Assembly (NCBI RefSeq): GCF_029167375.1
Contig: NZ_JARFTP010000008.1
Span: 62,001 to 126,000 of the forward strand
Source of the DNA: Tsukamurella sp. 8F
Lineage (GTDB): Bacteria; Actinomycetota; Actinomycetes; Mycobacteriales; Mycobacteriaceae
DNA length: 64,000 bases
Reading direction: 5' to 3'
Shown: positions 25,017 through 33,643 of the stretch, one piece after another
Layout: every line of letters starts with the position of its first letter
Numbering within the stretch: position 1 is the stretch's first letter
Position numbers and translations under genes: made by a program
The notes under the pieces: generated by a model
The model's database searches: none
Told to the model about the DNA's origin: nothing
The model's input: only the letters and a program-made list of their open reading frames with translations

Positions 25017-26795
25017 TCAGTTCGAAGAGCCGGCGGAGCCCGAACCCGAGGAGCCCGACGACTTCGAATCCGACGAACCCGGGTCCGACGACTTCGAGTC
25101 CGAGGAACCGGAGTCCGACGACTTCGACTCCGAGCCCGACGACTTGGCATCCGATGAGCTGGAATCAGACGACTTGGCATCCGTGGAACCGGAGTCCGAC
25201 GACTTCGAGTCCGAGCCCGACGACTTGGAATCCGACCCGGACGCGCCGGCACCGGCCGCATCGGCGACCTTGCCCGCGGCACCGGCGACAGCGCCCGCCG
25301 CGCCTTCGGCGGCCTTCGCGGCGCCGCCTGCGGCCTCGCCGACGACGTTCTTCGCCCCGGAGTCACCCGAGTTCGTGGAGGCCCCGGACCCCGACGTGCC
25401 GGACCCGGACGTGCCGGTGGAGCCGCTACCGGAGGTCGCCGCGCTCTCGGAACCGGTACCCGCAGAATCCGTGCCAGCAGAACCCGTTGTAGCAATCGAG
25501 CCGGCACCGGCCGACTCTGCCGCCGTGGTCGAGCCCGCCGATGCCGCCTGGGTGGCGGCCTTGGCGGCACTGCCGACCGGCGTCAGCGTGTAACCGTCAC
25601 CCGTGGACGAGTACGTCGGGCCGGAGACGACGGAGGCGGCCTTGGATGCGGCCGACGAGGCGCCCGAGGTAGCCGGGGAGGCCGTCGCGGCAGACCCGGC
25701 GGAGGCGCCGAACGGCTCGAGGATCGAACCGATCACGTCGGTGCCCAGCGAGCCGGCGTTCTGGCCGACCGCCCCGATAGCGCCGAGGATGCCGGCCGGC
25801 GCACCCGTGATCCACGGTCCGTAGATGCCGGCTTCGGTCTTGACGAAGTCGAGCGCCTGATCGATCTGCTTCTGCGAGTAGGACGGGTCCGTCGCCGACT
25901 TCTGGATGTCCTGCCACAGCCGCGCCTGCCCCTCGGGGCTCCAGAGCGACAGCGCGTCGACATTGCCGTCGGGCGCGGTCGGGTCCGGATGGCCCGGGCG
26001 GTCGGTGTCGGTGAACTGCTGACCGAGGTCGGCGAAGGTGTACCAGTTGCCGAACAGCGGAATGCGCGTGAGCGAGTCGGGCGCGCCTGGCGACACGATC
26101 TGGCACGGCAGGCAGTAGGTGCCGTCGACGAACGGATTGAGCGAGTTGAACGAGTTGACGCCCATGTCCAGCAGCGCCTTGGCGTAGTCGCCGACGCCGG
26201 GGACGTCCTTGAACCCTGTCGGGTCCTGCGTCAGGGTGTCCCAGATCGCCCCGACCGGGCCGAGGGGGTTGACCTGACCCGTGGTGTTCGACCACGGGAT
26301 CGGGATGGTCGGGTCGATGGTGTTCTCGACGTCACCGAACTTATAACCCGAGAGCAGGGTCCAGGGCGCGACGTTGAAGTACGGGGTCCAGTAGGTCGCG
26401 CTGGCGCACGGCCCGGGGATGCCGGTGCAGTTCGCGGTCATCGGGAACTCGGCCTCGGCGATGGTGTTCAGCGGCGCGGCGACCGAGGCCGCCAGCTTGG
26501 GCACCGGGATCAGCAGCTTGGTGATCCCGTCGATCTTCGCCTTGTCGGCCTGGTCGAAGCCGATCACGTTGGTGGGCGTGTACAACCACCAGTTGCCCGA
26601 CTCCTTCATGGCGTCCGAAGTCGCCTGGATGCCCGCGAGCTCGTTGGCGGGCAGGTTGTACAGCGTCTGGAGAACGTTGAGCGGGATGTTCGAGATCGAG
26701 TTCGCCGCGAGCGCGACGTCAGGCCGCCCCACGGTGGTGACGGTCGCGGCGACGCCGACGGCGACCGCGGCGGTCAGAGGCTTGCTGAAACGCAC
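25017..26795 (-). CDS. Secreted protein with Ser/Asp/Lys-rich repeat tail
   Basis: A 592-residue exported protein of unknown function. Residues 1-30 are a signal peptide with an ALA cleavage site. The globular part (about 31-350) is rich in aromatic and Pro/Gly residues (NWWLYTPTNVIGFDQADKAK, YWTPYFNVAPWTLLSGYKFG) and has two short cysteine pairs (ANCTGIPGPCA and YCLPCQ). It resembles secreted proteins of mycolate-containing actinobacteria, some of them PE/PPE-associated, but I cannot name a family firmly. From about 350 it becomes Ala/Gly/Ser-rich, and the last ~90 residues are SDSKSS-type repeats, likely an extended cell-wall-spanning stalk. No sortase motif or membrane anchor ends it. A GTG start with GAAGGG 7 bases upstream. 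Confidence 0.7.
   Translation of the reverse strand: MRFSKPLTAAVAVGVAATVTTVGRPDVALAANSISNIPLNVLQTLYNLPANELAGIQATSDAMKESGNWWLYTPTNVIGFDQADKAKIDGITKLLIPVPKLAASVAAPLNTIAEAEFPMTANCTGIPGPCASATYWTPYFNVAPWTLLSGYKFGDVENTIDPTIPIPWSNTTGQVNPLGPVGAIWDTLTQDPTGFKDVPGVGDYAKALLDMGVNSFNSLNPFVDGTYCLPCQIVSPGAPDSLTRIPLFGNWYTFADLGQQFTDTDRPGHPDPTAPDGNVDALSLWSPEGQARLWQDIQKSATDPSYSQKQIDQALDFVKTEAGIYGPWITGAPAGILGAIGAVGQNAGSLGTDVIGSILEPFGASAGSAATASPATSGASSAASKAASVVSGPTYSSTGDGYTLTPVGSAAKAATQAASAGSTTAAESAGAGSIATTGSAGTDSAGTGSESAATSGSGSTGTSGSGTSGSGASTNSGDSGAKNVVGEAAGGAAKAAEGAAGAVAGAAGKVADAAGAGASGSDSKSSGSDSKSSDSGSTDAKSSDSSSSDAKSSGSESKSSDSGSSDSKSSDPGSSDSKSSGSSGSGSAGSSN
25045..25240 (-). repeat. Imperfect short repeats encoding the SDSKSS tail
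   Basis: Variants of a 9-18-base unit (gacgacttcgagtccgag on the + strand) recur about ten times. Read on the minus strand they encode repeated SDSKSS, SGSDSKSS and SSDAKSS units. Such tracts change length by slippage, so copy number may differ between strains. Confidence 0.75.
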
Positions 26796-26895
26796 GTGTC
26801 AGCCCTTCGGTAGTAGAGATGTGTCCAGAATTTACGAGTACATTACCTTCACGTCAGCGGATTTGCGATGCCCGCCACGTAAACAGCAACCCCTG

Positions 26896-27615
26896 TCATC
26901 CGCCGGGGTCCAGCCAGTAGCGGTTCCCGTACGCATCACGGTGAGTGACGTCTCCGACGGGTATCCGCGCCGAAGGGCCGTATCGGCCCTTCGGCCAGCC
27001 GAGCGGCACGACGCACACGGGGGTGACATCGACGGGCAGCTCGAGCATGCGTCGTGCCGCCGTGAGGTTCCACAGCGGCATGGTTACGAGCGACGCACCG
27101 AGGCCCATCGCACGTGCCCCGAGCAGCAGGTTCTGCACTGCCGGGTAGATCGATCCCCAGTAACCGGACTCCGCGATGTGCGGCATCCGCACCAGCGGCA
27201 CGCGGCCCTCGCGCACGCCCAGGCGGATGCACGCCACGACGAGGACAGGGATCTCCTCGAAGTGGTCGACCTGCCACTGCACGGCCTTCGCCATCCGTGC
27301 CTTGGCCGGGTCCTTGGCGGCCACATGTCGATACACGGTCCGCCAATACAGGTTCCATATCCGGCGGTAGCTGCGGCCGAGTCGCGCCTTCGCCGCGCGG
27401 TCCTGGACGACGACGAACTCCCACTGCTGGCCGTTCTGCCCCGTGGGGGCACGCTGCGCGAGTTCCAGCAGCTTCAGGACGATGGCGTCGTCGACGGGAT
27501 CGGGGTGGACGCGCCGGATGGCTCGCTGCGTCATCATGGCGTCGACGAGGGGCATGTCGAGCCGCGCGAGCGCCTCTTCGGTCGAGGGGACGACGGCCAC
27601 GGGAGTGTCAGACAT
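26896..27615 (-). CDS. Nitroreductase-family flavoprotein
   Basis: A 239-residue member of the nitroreductase/FMN-dependent oxidoreductase fold. The start TQRAIRRVHPDPVDDAIVLKLLELAQRAPTGQN is the usual FMN-phosphate region, and ASLVTMPLWN and PLGWPKGRYGP are the later FMN-contact segments. The natural substrate is not predictable. The N-terminus overlaps the end of the DUF2505 gene by 8 bases, so the two are co-transcribed with the flavodoxin-like gene. The 100-base gap to the secreted-protein gene holds no clear element. Confidence 0.86.
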   Translation of the reverse strand: MSDTPVAVVPSTEEALARLDMPLVDAMMTQRAIRRVHPDPVDDAIVLKLLELAQRAPTGQNGQQWEFVVVQDRAAKARLGRSYRRIWNLYWRTVYRHVAAKDPAKARMAKAVQWQVDHFEEIPVLVVACIRLGVREGRVPLVRMPHIAESGYWGSIYPAVQNLLLGARAMGLGASLVTMPLWNLTAARRMLELPVDVTPVCVVPLGWPKGRYGPSARIPVGDVTHRDAYGNRYWLDPGG

Positions 27616-28105
27616 GCGCCGCGATCCATTCGTTCGTGAACGCCTGGATGTCGGGGATGTGGCCGGCGAACTGGGCCGCGACCACCTTCTCCACGGGCCC
27701 CCCGAGAAGTGGCACCTTCACGCGCACCTCCCCGTCGACGCGCATCGTGGATCCGGGACCGGCAGATGCCAGCCGGGCCTTGCAGGCCCCGGAGCCGGGC
27801 GCGCCGCGCACCTCCACGGAGATCGCCCCGGTCGCGCCGTCGGCGTCGGGGGCCCACCGCTCGCGCCCGACGATCTGCAGGTCGCGCGGGTAGACCCTGG
27901 CGACCAGCGGATGCAGGCCCTCACGACGCAGGTCCTGCACGGTCTCGACGGTGACGGTCCCCGCCTCGTCCGTGCCCAGGTGAGCGAGCTCGACGCCGCC
28001 GCCGAAGTGTTCGAACCGCGCGCGCCAGTAACGCTCGTCCCCGAACGCCGAGAGCACCTGCGGGGCGGTGGCGGGCGACGTGACCGTCGCTTCGAACCGG
28101 CGCAT
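27608..28105 (-). CDS. DUF2505 family protein (SRPBCC-like fold)
   Basis: A 165-residue DUF2505 protein, common in mycolate-containing actinobacteria and probably of the START/SRPBCC type. The N-terminal strand-helix FEATVTSPATAPQVLSAFGDERYWRARF and the C-terminal helix EKVVAAQFAGHIPDIQAFTNEWIAAH match that fold. Ligand and role are unknown. It shares one base with the flavodoxin-like gene upstream (TGATG) and 8 with the nitroreductase gene downstream, which indicates a tight operon of three. Confidence 0.85.
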   Translation of the reverse strand: MRRFEATVTSPATAPQVLSAFGDERYWRARFEHFGGGVELAHLGTDEAGTVTVETVQDLRREGLHPLVARVYPRDLQIVGRERWAPDADGATGAISVEVRGAPGSGACKARLASAGPGSTMRVDGEVRVKVPLLGGPVEKVVAAQFAGHIPDIQAFTNEWIAAHV

Positions 28106-28785
28106 CAGCCGTCCCGCCCGACGAGGCTGTCGGCGAGCGACTCGGCGAAGCCGCGAGCCTCGTCCAGCTGCGCTGCCGAAACGTTGGTGGGAGGCAGCGT
28201 CACGCCCAGATACTTCTCGCGGTACTCACCCGAGCCGAGGTAGCTGGTGAGGGAGAGCATCGACGTGACCTCGTTACCCGGGTACGTCGCGTGGTACTCC
28301 CCCGCGTACCGCCCGCCCTGCCAGCGCCCGAGCTTCGTGATCTCCGCGAGGTTGCCGCGCCAGCGGCCACGGCATGCTATGAAGACCGCGAAGTTGTTTC
28401 CTGCCAAAAGCTTCCGAGCGTCGTCGGACTTCAGGAACGAACGCATCGGCATGCTGGCAGCACTCCACCAGGTGGGCGAGCCCAGGCACACCAGGTCGTA
28501 GTCGCCCCCGACGACCGACTCGGGAACCGTCACCGCGCACGTGGCACGCCGTGCCTGCGCCGGCAGGACGCTGAGCATGTCAGGCCACACACGACGCATC
28601 GGGAAGGTGCCGAAGCGGCGGGCGATGCGCGGATCCTCGGGCACGATCGGCGCGGATTCGACCTCCCAGCCGCGTTCGGCGAAGACGTCGCCGGCGGCAT
28701 CGAGCAGCGCGCGCGTCTGTCCCGTGTAGCTGTAGGCGAGCAGCAGCACCCGCGGCGGCCGCCTTCCGTCCGACGGTGCGCTCAC
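28105..28785 (-). CDS. Flavodoxin-like/NAD(P)H-dependent FMN oxidoreductase family protein
   Basis: A 226-residue flavodoxin-fold protein. The phosphate-binding loop YSYTGQTRALL (residues 17-27) is the FMN signature, and LVCLGSPTWWSAASMPMRSFL is the second flavin loop. A later segment (CRGRWRGNLAEITKLGRWQGG) lacks the usual third loop spacing. It may be an electron carrier or quinone reductase. A GTG start with GGGGAGG 8 bases before it. First gene of the three-gene unit, and divergent from the methyltransferase gene. Confidence 0.75.
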   Translation of the reverse strand: MSAPSDGRRPPRVLLLAYSYTGQTRALLDAAGDVFAERGWEVESAPIVPEDPRIARRFGTFPMRRVWPDMLSVLPAQARRATCAVTVPESVVGGDYDLVCLGSPTWWSAASMPMRSFLKSDDARKLLAGNNFAVFIACRGRWRGNLAEITKLGRWQGGRYAGEYHATYPGNEVTSMLSLTSYLGSGEYREKYLGVTLPPTNVSAAQLDEARGFAESLADSLVGRDG

Positions 28786-28866
28786 GCTGCCGCCTCCCCG
28801 GCCGTTCGGCCTCGAATCGATGCGCCCACAGCGGGCATTCGGTACATCCCGGTATCCTCCGTACTC

Positions 28867-29697
28867 ATGACCGACAAGGCCACCGTCGACCTCTCCGGCG
28901 CAGCGCAGACCATGCTCACGACGCTCTACCTCAAGGCACTCGACGCCGAGGGCCCCGCTCCGGTGCTGGGCGACCGCTTCGCCCGCGATACCGTCGCCGG
29001 GCTCGACTACGACTGGGACACGTTGGGTGTCGGTCGCGGCTGGGCGCCACTGGTCACAGTCCGCACTGCCCTGTACGACAGCTGGGCCCGAGAGTTCCTG
29101 GAGCGCAACCCCGAAGCCACGGTGGTGCACCTCGGCTGCGGTCTGGACAGCCGCGTGTTCCGGCTCGATCCGGGCCCCGAAGTGCGATGGTTCGACGTCG
29201 ACTTCCCGCGCGTGATCGCGCTCCGCGAGCAGGTCTACCCCGCGCGCGACGGCTACCGTCTGCTGGCGTCGTCGGCGACGGACACGGCGTGGCTCGAGGA
29301 GATCCCGGCCGACCGTCCGACGCTGTTCCTGGCCGAGGGCATCAGCATGTACCTGACCGCGTCCGAAGGCGCAGACCTGTTGCAGCGCATCGTCGATCGC
29401 TTCCCGCGCGGCGAGCTGCAGATCGACTTCTACAGCCGCCTCACCATCGCGTCGCAGCGCCTGCACAAGCTGAACCGCACCACGGGTTCGACCCTGCACT
29501 GGGGCGTCGACCGACCATCCGATGTGCTCGGCGCGGTGACGGGGATCCGGCCGCTCGACGCCGTCACCTTCTTCGACGCGGAGACGTTCGACGAGAGCTC
29601 CCGCGGCTTCCGCGCGGCGCGGCGGGTGGCCCGAGTGCTGCCACCCCTGCGCCGCAGCCTCCAGTACCACCGCTACGGGTTCGGCCCGATCGACTGA
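28867..29697 (+). CDS. PPM1/LCMT-family S-adenosylmethionine-dependent methyltransferase
   Basis: A 276-residue class I methyltransferase of the leucine-carboxyl-methyltransferase-like (PPM1, TcmP-related) family, which is expanded in mycolate-containing bacteria. The SAM loop is VVHLGCGLDSRVFRLD (near residue 90), followed by the acidic ribose ligand in WFDVDFPRVI and the family mark LFLAEGISMYLT. It could O-methylate a small molecule or lipid. TATCCT 8 bases before the ATG suggests a near-leaderless transcript; frame further upstream is antisense to the flavodoxin gene. It converges on the papA5-like gene, so it may tailor the polyketide lipid, though that is only inferred from position. 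Confidence 0.85.
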   Translation: MTDKATVDLSGAAQTMLTTLYLKALDAEGPAPVLGDRFARDTVAGLDYDWDTLGVGRGWAPLVTVRTALYDSWAREFLERNPEATVVHLGCGLDSRVFRLDPGPEVRWFDVDFPRVIALREQVYPARDGYRLLASSATDTAWLEEIPADRPTLFLAEGISMYLTASEGADLLQRIVDRFPRGELQIDFYSRLTIASQRLHKLNRTTGSTLHWGVDRPSDVLGAVTGIRPLDAVTFFDAETFDESSRGFRAARRVARVLPPLRRSLQYHRYGFGPID

Positions 29698-29762
29698 GAC
29701 CTCGGCCCCATCGACCGGGCCCTCGGATCGATGATCCACGGGGCCGGGCGCGGCGGCGGGAT

Positions 29763-30992
29763 TCATCTCGGCCCCGCCAGTTCCTCTAGGACACCGCGGA
29801 TCGCCTTCACGCGGAACTCGGGATCCGGTGCGTGAGTATGGTATTCGATCTGCAGACGCCCGCGGAAGAGCTTCGACGTGTACATGTCGATACCGGAACC
29901 GACCTGGAAGTACAGCTCGCCGTGCACGGCCGTCAGCTCCACGCCGGGCGGCATCGGTACGGGCGGGATCGCCCCGTTGTCCGTGAGCATCACCACGTCG
30001 GGTAGACCCGGCGGGTTGCCGGCGTACTGGGGTGTGAAGTGCAACAGGGACTGTGCCAGCACACCCTCGGACAGGTCGGCGCGGAACGCCTCTGCGATCT
30101 CTCGGCCGAGGGCGAGAACGTCGGTACCCGAGTCGATCTCGGCTAGATAGGTCGCCACTCCGACCGGATTCGTGCAGCCCGTGGCCGAGACGGCGGGCGT
30201 CAGTACGTAACGCAGGTCCACGGGATACAGGTAGGGCACCGGAATCCGCGCCTCGCCGCGCAGCCGCCACTCGGCGACGAGCACCGCGGCCGACAGGATC
30301 CCGTTCAGGCTCACGCGGTGCTCGCGTGACAGGGCGACCAGGGAATCGGTCTCGGCCTCGGTCAGCGTGTGCTGCGCCATCGGCACCAGCACCGGCCTGT
30401 CCGGCTCATCGCCCGTCACCGCGCGCCGGGACGGCGGCAGGTCGTACGCGAACATCGCCGGCACGAAGCGTTCGAGCCCGGAACGCCGCCCCTTGCCGAC
30501 GCCCCGCTCGGCGAGCACGGTCTCGAGAGGCTCCGGCGCGGGTTTCGCCGGCCCGGGGTCGACGGTCCCCGTGGTCACCAACGCCGTATACAGCGCGAAC
30601 AGCTCCTCGATGAGGGCGAACTGGTGATGTCCGTCCGCCAGCGCGTGGTGGACGTAGAGCGTTGCTGCGGTGGCCTCCCCGTCGGGCACCACCCGTAGGT
30701 GGACGAGCGCCTGGGACTGGTCGAACCTGATCCGCAGCTCGCTGCCGGGCGGATCGACGACGATGCCCTCATGCAGCAGGTCGTCGGCGACCAGGCGCCA
30801 CCCGTCGCCGACGGGTTCGATCCGGGCACCGAGTACGGGCCGGGCTTCGAGGAGCGCGTCGAACGCGTCGGCCAGGGCGTCCACGTCGACGGGACCGCTC
30901 AGGTGCGCGCCCAGTCCCACGAAGTTGTGGGTCTGCGCGAACATCTCCTCGCTGCGTGCGAGGGGCCGGATCTCGGTGGCGTCGAACATCAA
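29763..30992 (-). CDS. papA5: PapA5-like acyltransferase (polyketide-associated)
   Basis: A 409-residue condensation-fold acyltransferase that in mycobacteria esterifies the diol of phthiocerol with mycocerosic acids. The catalytic motif is HHALADGHH (HHxxxDG) near residue 128, and the structural motif DLRYVLTP matches the DFGWG-equivalent region of PapA proteins. Length is close to mycobacterial PapA5 (about 420). It is the last gene of the assembly line and starts 16 bases after drrC ends. No mas-type PKS is present in the window, so the acyl donor may be a different fatty acid. Confidence 0.88.
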   Translation of the reverse strand: MMFDATEIRPLARSEEMFAQTHNFVGLGAHLSGPVDVDALADAFDALLEARPVLGARIEPVGDGWRLVADDLLHEGIVVDPPGSELRIRFDQSQALVHLRVVPDGEATAATLYVHHALADGHHQFALIEELFALYTALVTTGTVDPGPAKPAPEPLETVLAERGVGKGRRSGLERFVPAMFAYDLPPSRRAVTGDEPDRPVLVPMAQHTLTEAETDSLVALSREHRVSLNGILSAAVLVAEWRLRGEARIPVPYLYPVDLRYVLTPAVSATGCTNPVGVATYLAEIDSGTDVLALGREIAEAFRADLSEGVLAQSLLHFTPQYAGNPPGLPDVVMLTDNGAIPPVPMPPGVELTAVHGELYFQVGSGIDMYTSKLFRGRLQIEYHTHAPDPEFRVKAIRGVLEELAGPR

Positions 30993-31008
30993 TTCCTTTC
31001 CCGGGTCG

Positions 31009-31848
31009 TCATCCGCGACGGCTCGCCTTGCGGTAGCCGATGGCCAGCGGCACAGCGCATACCACGACCACCCCTACGGACCAGGCCAGCAGCTCGACCA
31101 GCGGACCGAACACCGCTCCGCCGTGCGCCAGCCCGCGCATAGCTTCGACGGTGAGGCTGAACGGCTGGTGCTCCACGATCGGCCGCAACGCCTTCGGGTA
31201 CTGGTCTAGCGGCACGAAGCCGGTGCAGAAGAACATGCATAGGCCCGATACGAGCGCGGTCGCCTCGACGACGATGGTCTGCGCCGCGTACACCGCCACC
31301 GTGAGCACGGCGACGGAGAACGCGACCCCGAACGCCACCGGTACGAGCAGCCAGCCGACGGCGCCCAGGACGCCGTTCTCGAACCGCAGCCCCATGACCA
31401 CGCCCGCAATGGTGAGCACGGCCGTCGCCACCACGATCCGCAGCGCCTCCGCGAGGAGCCGTGACAGCACTCCGGACGCGCGGTGCACGGGCAGGACCCA
31501 CAACCGGGCGAGTAAGCCCTCGTCACGTTCGCGCATGACGCCGAGGCCGCCTACCGTCGCCCCCTGCGTCGCCGCGACCATCGCCACGAGCGGCACGCTG
31601 CCGTATAGCGCGTCGTAGCCCGCGATCCGCGTGATGCCGTCACCGAGCACGATGTCGAGCGTCACCAGGAACGCGACCGGCACCAGCGCGGTCTCGGCCA
31701 GCGTGGCGGGATCGCGCAACCACCGCTTGATGATCCGGCCCGTCAATAGCAGCGTGTTGCGCCGCAAGAGGATCGATGCGCCCTCGCCGTAGGTCCAGCG
31801 CTCGGGCGTCGGCTGCGGGACGGCCCTCACGTCCGCGCCGGCGATCAT
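31009..31848 (-). CDS. drrC: DrrC-like ABC-2 type permease for lipid export
   Basis: A 279-residue ABC-2 type permease with about six membrane segments from residue 55 on (for example [55 protein letters not shown]). The conserved ABC-2 region reads [33 protein letters not shown]. It should form a heterodimer with the DrrB-like permease. GAGGAGG precedes the ATG, and the start overlaps the drrB stop as ATGA. Order drrA-drrB-drrC-papA5 equals the mycobacterial PDIM locus. Confidence 0.9.
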   Translation of the reverse strand: MIAGADVRAVPQPTPERWTYGEGASILLRRNTLLLTGRIIKRWLRDPATLAETALVPVAFLVTLDIVLGDGITRIAGYDALYGSVPLVAMVAATQGATVGGLGVMRERDEGLLARLWVLPVHRASGVLSRLLAEALRIVVATAVLTIAGVVMGLRFENGVLGAVGWLLVPVAFGVAFSVAVLTVAVYAAQTIVVEATALVSGLCMFFCTGFVPLDQYPKALRPIVEHQPFSLTVEAMRGLAHGGAVFGPLVELLAWSVGVVVVCAVPLAIGYRKASRRG

Positions 31849-32675
31849 CGGTTCCTCCTCATGGACACGGCGGCGTGCAGCGCGATGCACACGATCGCGA
31901 CGCCGCCCGCCCAGTACACGGACGGGCCGACCACAGCCCACGTCGCCTGGCCCGCCGCCGGTGTGGAGTCGCCCGCGAGCGCCCGGAGACCGAACACGAA
32001 CTGCGAGATCGGCTGGTCCCGAACGAAGCCCTGGATCCAGCTCGGGAACCGCGCGACCGGCTGCACGCCCACCGACAGCAGCCCGAAGACCAACTGCGGC
32101 AGCATCATCAGGTGCGTCGTAGCGTCCGGGTTCTGCGTCGCGGTGCCCACCAGATCGCCGAACACCGTGAGCGATGCACCCACCAGGAGCACCACCACGC
32201 AGAAGGCGATGGTGTGCAGCCATCCGCCGTAGAAGCGGAAGCCGATCACGTGACCACAGGCCAGCGAGATGGCGAGCGCGATGGCGCACCGGTACAGGCC
32301 CGCGGTCATGCGCGCGGCGAGGGGGGTGAGCCTGCCGATCGGCATGGATCGGAAACGCCGGTCGATACCGGCCACCGAGTCGGTAGCCGAGCGGAAGCCG
32401 CTCGAGATCGCGGCGAAACAGATGGCCTGCAGCGCGATCAGCGGCATCAGGTACTGCGCATAGCTGCTCATCTCGGCGGCGTACACGCCCATGAAGTTCT
32501 TGAGCGGGAAGTAGAAGCCGATGGTGAACATCACGGACGCGGCGACCTGCGTGACGAGCTCGCCGTTGCGCAGCGTCGGCACGACGGCACGGGTGGTCAG
32601 CACCCACCACTGCTGCACCGGCGACGTCTCGGGACGCACGGCCTCCCGCGCGCCCGTGGTCGCCAGGACCGTCAC
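31845..32675 (-). CDS. drrB: DrrB-like ABC-2 type permease for lipid export
   Basis: A 276-residue ABC-2 permease with six membrane helices after a cytosolic start (VMFTIGFYFPLKNFMGVYA, YLMPLIALQAICFAAISSGF, FCVVVLLVGASLTVFGDLV, LMMLPQLVFGLLSVGVQPV). GVQPVARFPSWIQGFVRDQPISQFVFGLRAL is the conserved ABC-2 hinge. The GTG start overlaps the drrA stop as GTGA. Partner of DrrA and DrrC; the complex would move the finished lipid across the inner membrane. Confidence 0.9.
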   Translation of the reverse strand: MTVLATTGAREAVRPETSPVQQWWVLTTRAVVPTLRNGELVTQVAASVMFTIGFYFPLKNFMGVYAAEMSSYAQYLMPLIALQAICFAAISSGFRSATDSVAGIDRRFRSMPIGRLTPLAARMTAGLYRCAIALAISLACGHVIGFRFYGGWLHTIAFCVVVLLVGASLTVFGDLVGTATQNPDATTHLMMLPQLVFGLLSVGVQPVARFPSWIQGFVRDQPISQFVFGLRALAGDSTPAAGQATWAVVGPSVYWAGGVAIVCIALHAAVSMRRNR

Positions 32676-33643
32676 GCTCCCACCTCCACCGGTCCGGGCG
32701 CGTCGCCGGTGAGCGCGAAGAAGACCTCGTCGAGCGAAGGTCGGCGGAGCGCGACGTCGTGTACCTCGACCCCCGCCGCGTCGATGCGGGAGACGGCCTC
32801 GACCAGCGTCCGCGGGCCGTCGGGCGCCGGCATCGACAGCCGGTCGGCCGCCGGTTCGAGGGTGCGCAGGTGCGGCGGGAGCAGCGAACCCAGTGCATCG
32901 ACCAGTAGCGGCAGGTCTGCGCGCCGGCGCGGCACGACCTCGCAATAGGTCGCGCCCGTACGCTCCTTGAGCTCGTCGGCGGTGCCCTCGGCGATCACTG
33001 TGCCGTGGTCGATCACGACGATGCGGTCGCTGAGCTCGTCCGCCTCCTCCAGGTACTGCGTCGTCAGGAGGGTGGCGATCCCCTCGTCGCGCAGTCGGGC
33101 GACGAGGTCCCACACCCCCTGACGACTTCGCGGGTCCAGGCCGGTCGTGGGCTCGTCGAGGAATACGACCGACGGCCGCACCACGAGCCCGCACGCGATA
33201 TCGATACGCCGCCGCATACCGCCCGAGTAGGTGCCGACGCGACGGTCGGCGGCATACTCGAGGTCGAAGCGGGCGAGCAACTCGTCCGCCCGGGTCCGAG
33301 CGTCGGGCTTGCGCAGTCCCTGGAGCCGGCCGAACAGCACGAGGTTCTCGCGCCCGGTGAGCATGTCGTCGAGCGACGCGTGCTGCCCCGTCAGCATGAT
33401 CTCGCGCCGCACGGCCGCCGAAGCGGTGGCGACGTCGTGACCGGCGACCACGGCCCGCCCCGACGTCGGTTTCGACAGCGTCGCCAGGATGTCGACGGTC
33501 GTCGTCTTCCCCGCGCCGTTGGGGCCGAGCAGCCCCAGGATCTCGCCCGGCGCGATCTGGAAGTCGACTCCGCGCAGCGCCGTGAAGTCGCCGAAGGACT
33601 TGGTCAGCCCCTCGACCTCCACGGCCGGTCCGTGCCGGTTCAT
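32672..33643 (-). CDS. drrA: DrrA-like ABC transporter ATPase
   Basis: A 323-residue ABC ATPase of the daunorubicin/PDIM exporter type. Walker A is GPNGAGKTT (near residue 41), the signature is YSGGMRRRIDIA, Walker B is SVVFLDEPTTGLD and the switch is LLTTQYLEEAD. The C-terminal ~80 residues form the DrrA-type regulatory extension ending in DVALRRPSLDEVFFALTG. Overlaps the PKS-E stop as ATGA and the drrB start as GTGA. It powers export by DrrB/DrrC. Confidence 0.93.
   Translation of the reverse strand: MNRHGPAVEVEGLTKSFGDFTALRGVDFQIAPGEILGLLGPNGAGKTTTVDILATLSKPTSGRAVVAGHDVATASAAVRREIMLTGQHASLDDMLTGRENLVLFGRLQGLRKPDARTRADELLARFDLEYAADRRVGTYSGGMRRRIDIACGLVVRPSVVFLDEPTTGLDPRSRQGVWDLVARLRDEGIATLLTTQYLEEADELSDRIVVIDHGTVIAEGTADELKERTGATYCEVVPRRRADLPLLVDALGSLLPPHLRTLEPAADRLSMPAPDGPRTLVEAVSRIDAAGVEVHDVALRRPSLDEVFFALTGDAPGPVEVGA

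Noticed and set aside
25045-25240. CRISPR-like array
   Set aside because: The units are short, imperfect, contiguous and in frame with a coding sequence; there are no spacers and no cas genes.
24886-25593. Plus-strand frame encoding an acidic Asp/Glu/Ser/Pro repeat protein
   Set aside because: It is the complement of the SDSKSS repeat of the secreted-protein gene, begins inside the SDR gene and lacks its own start signals.
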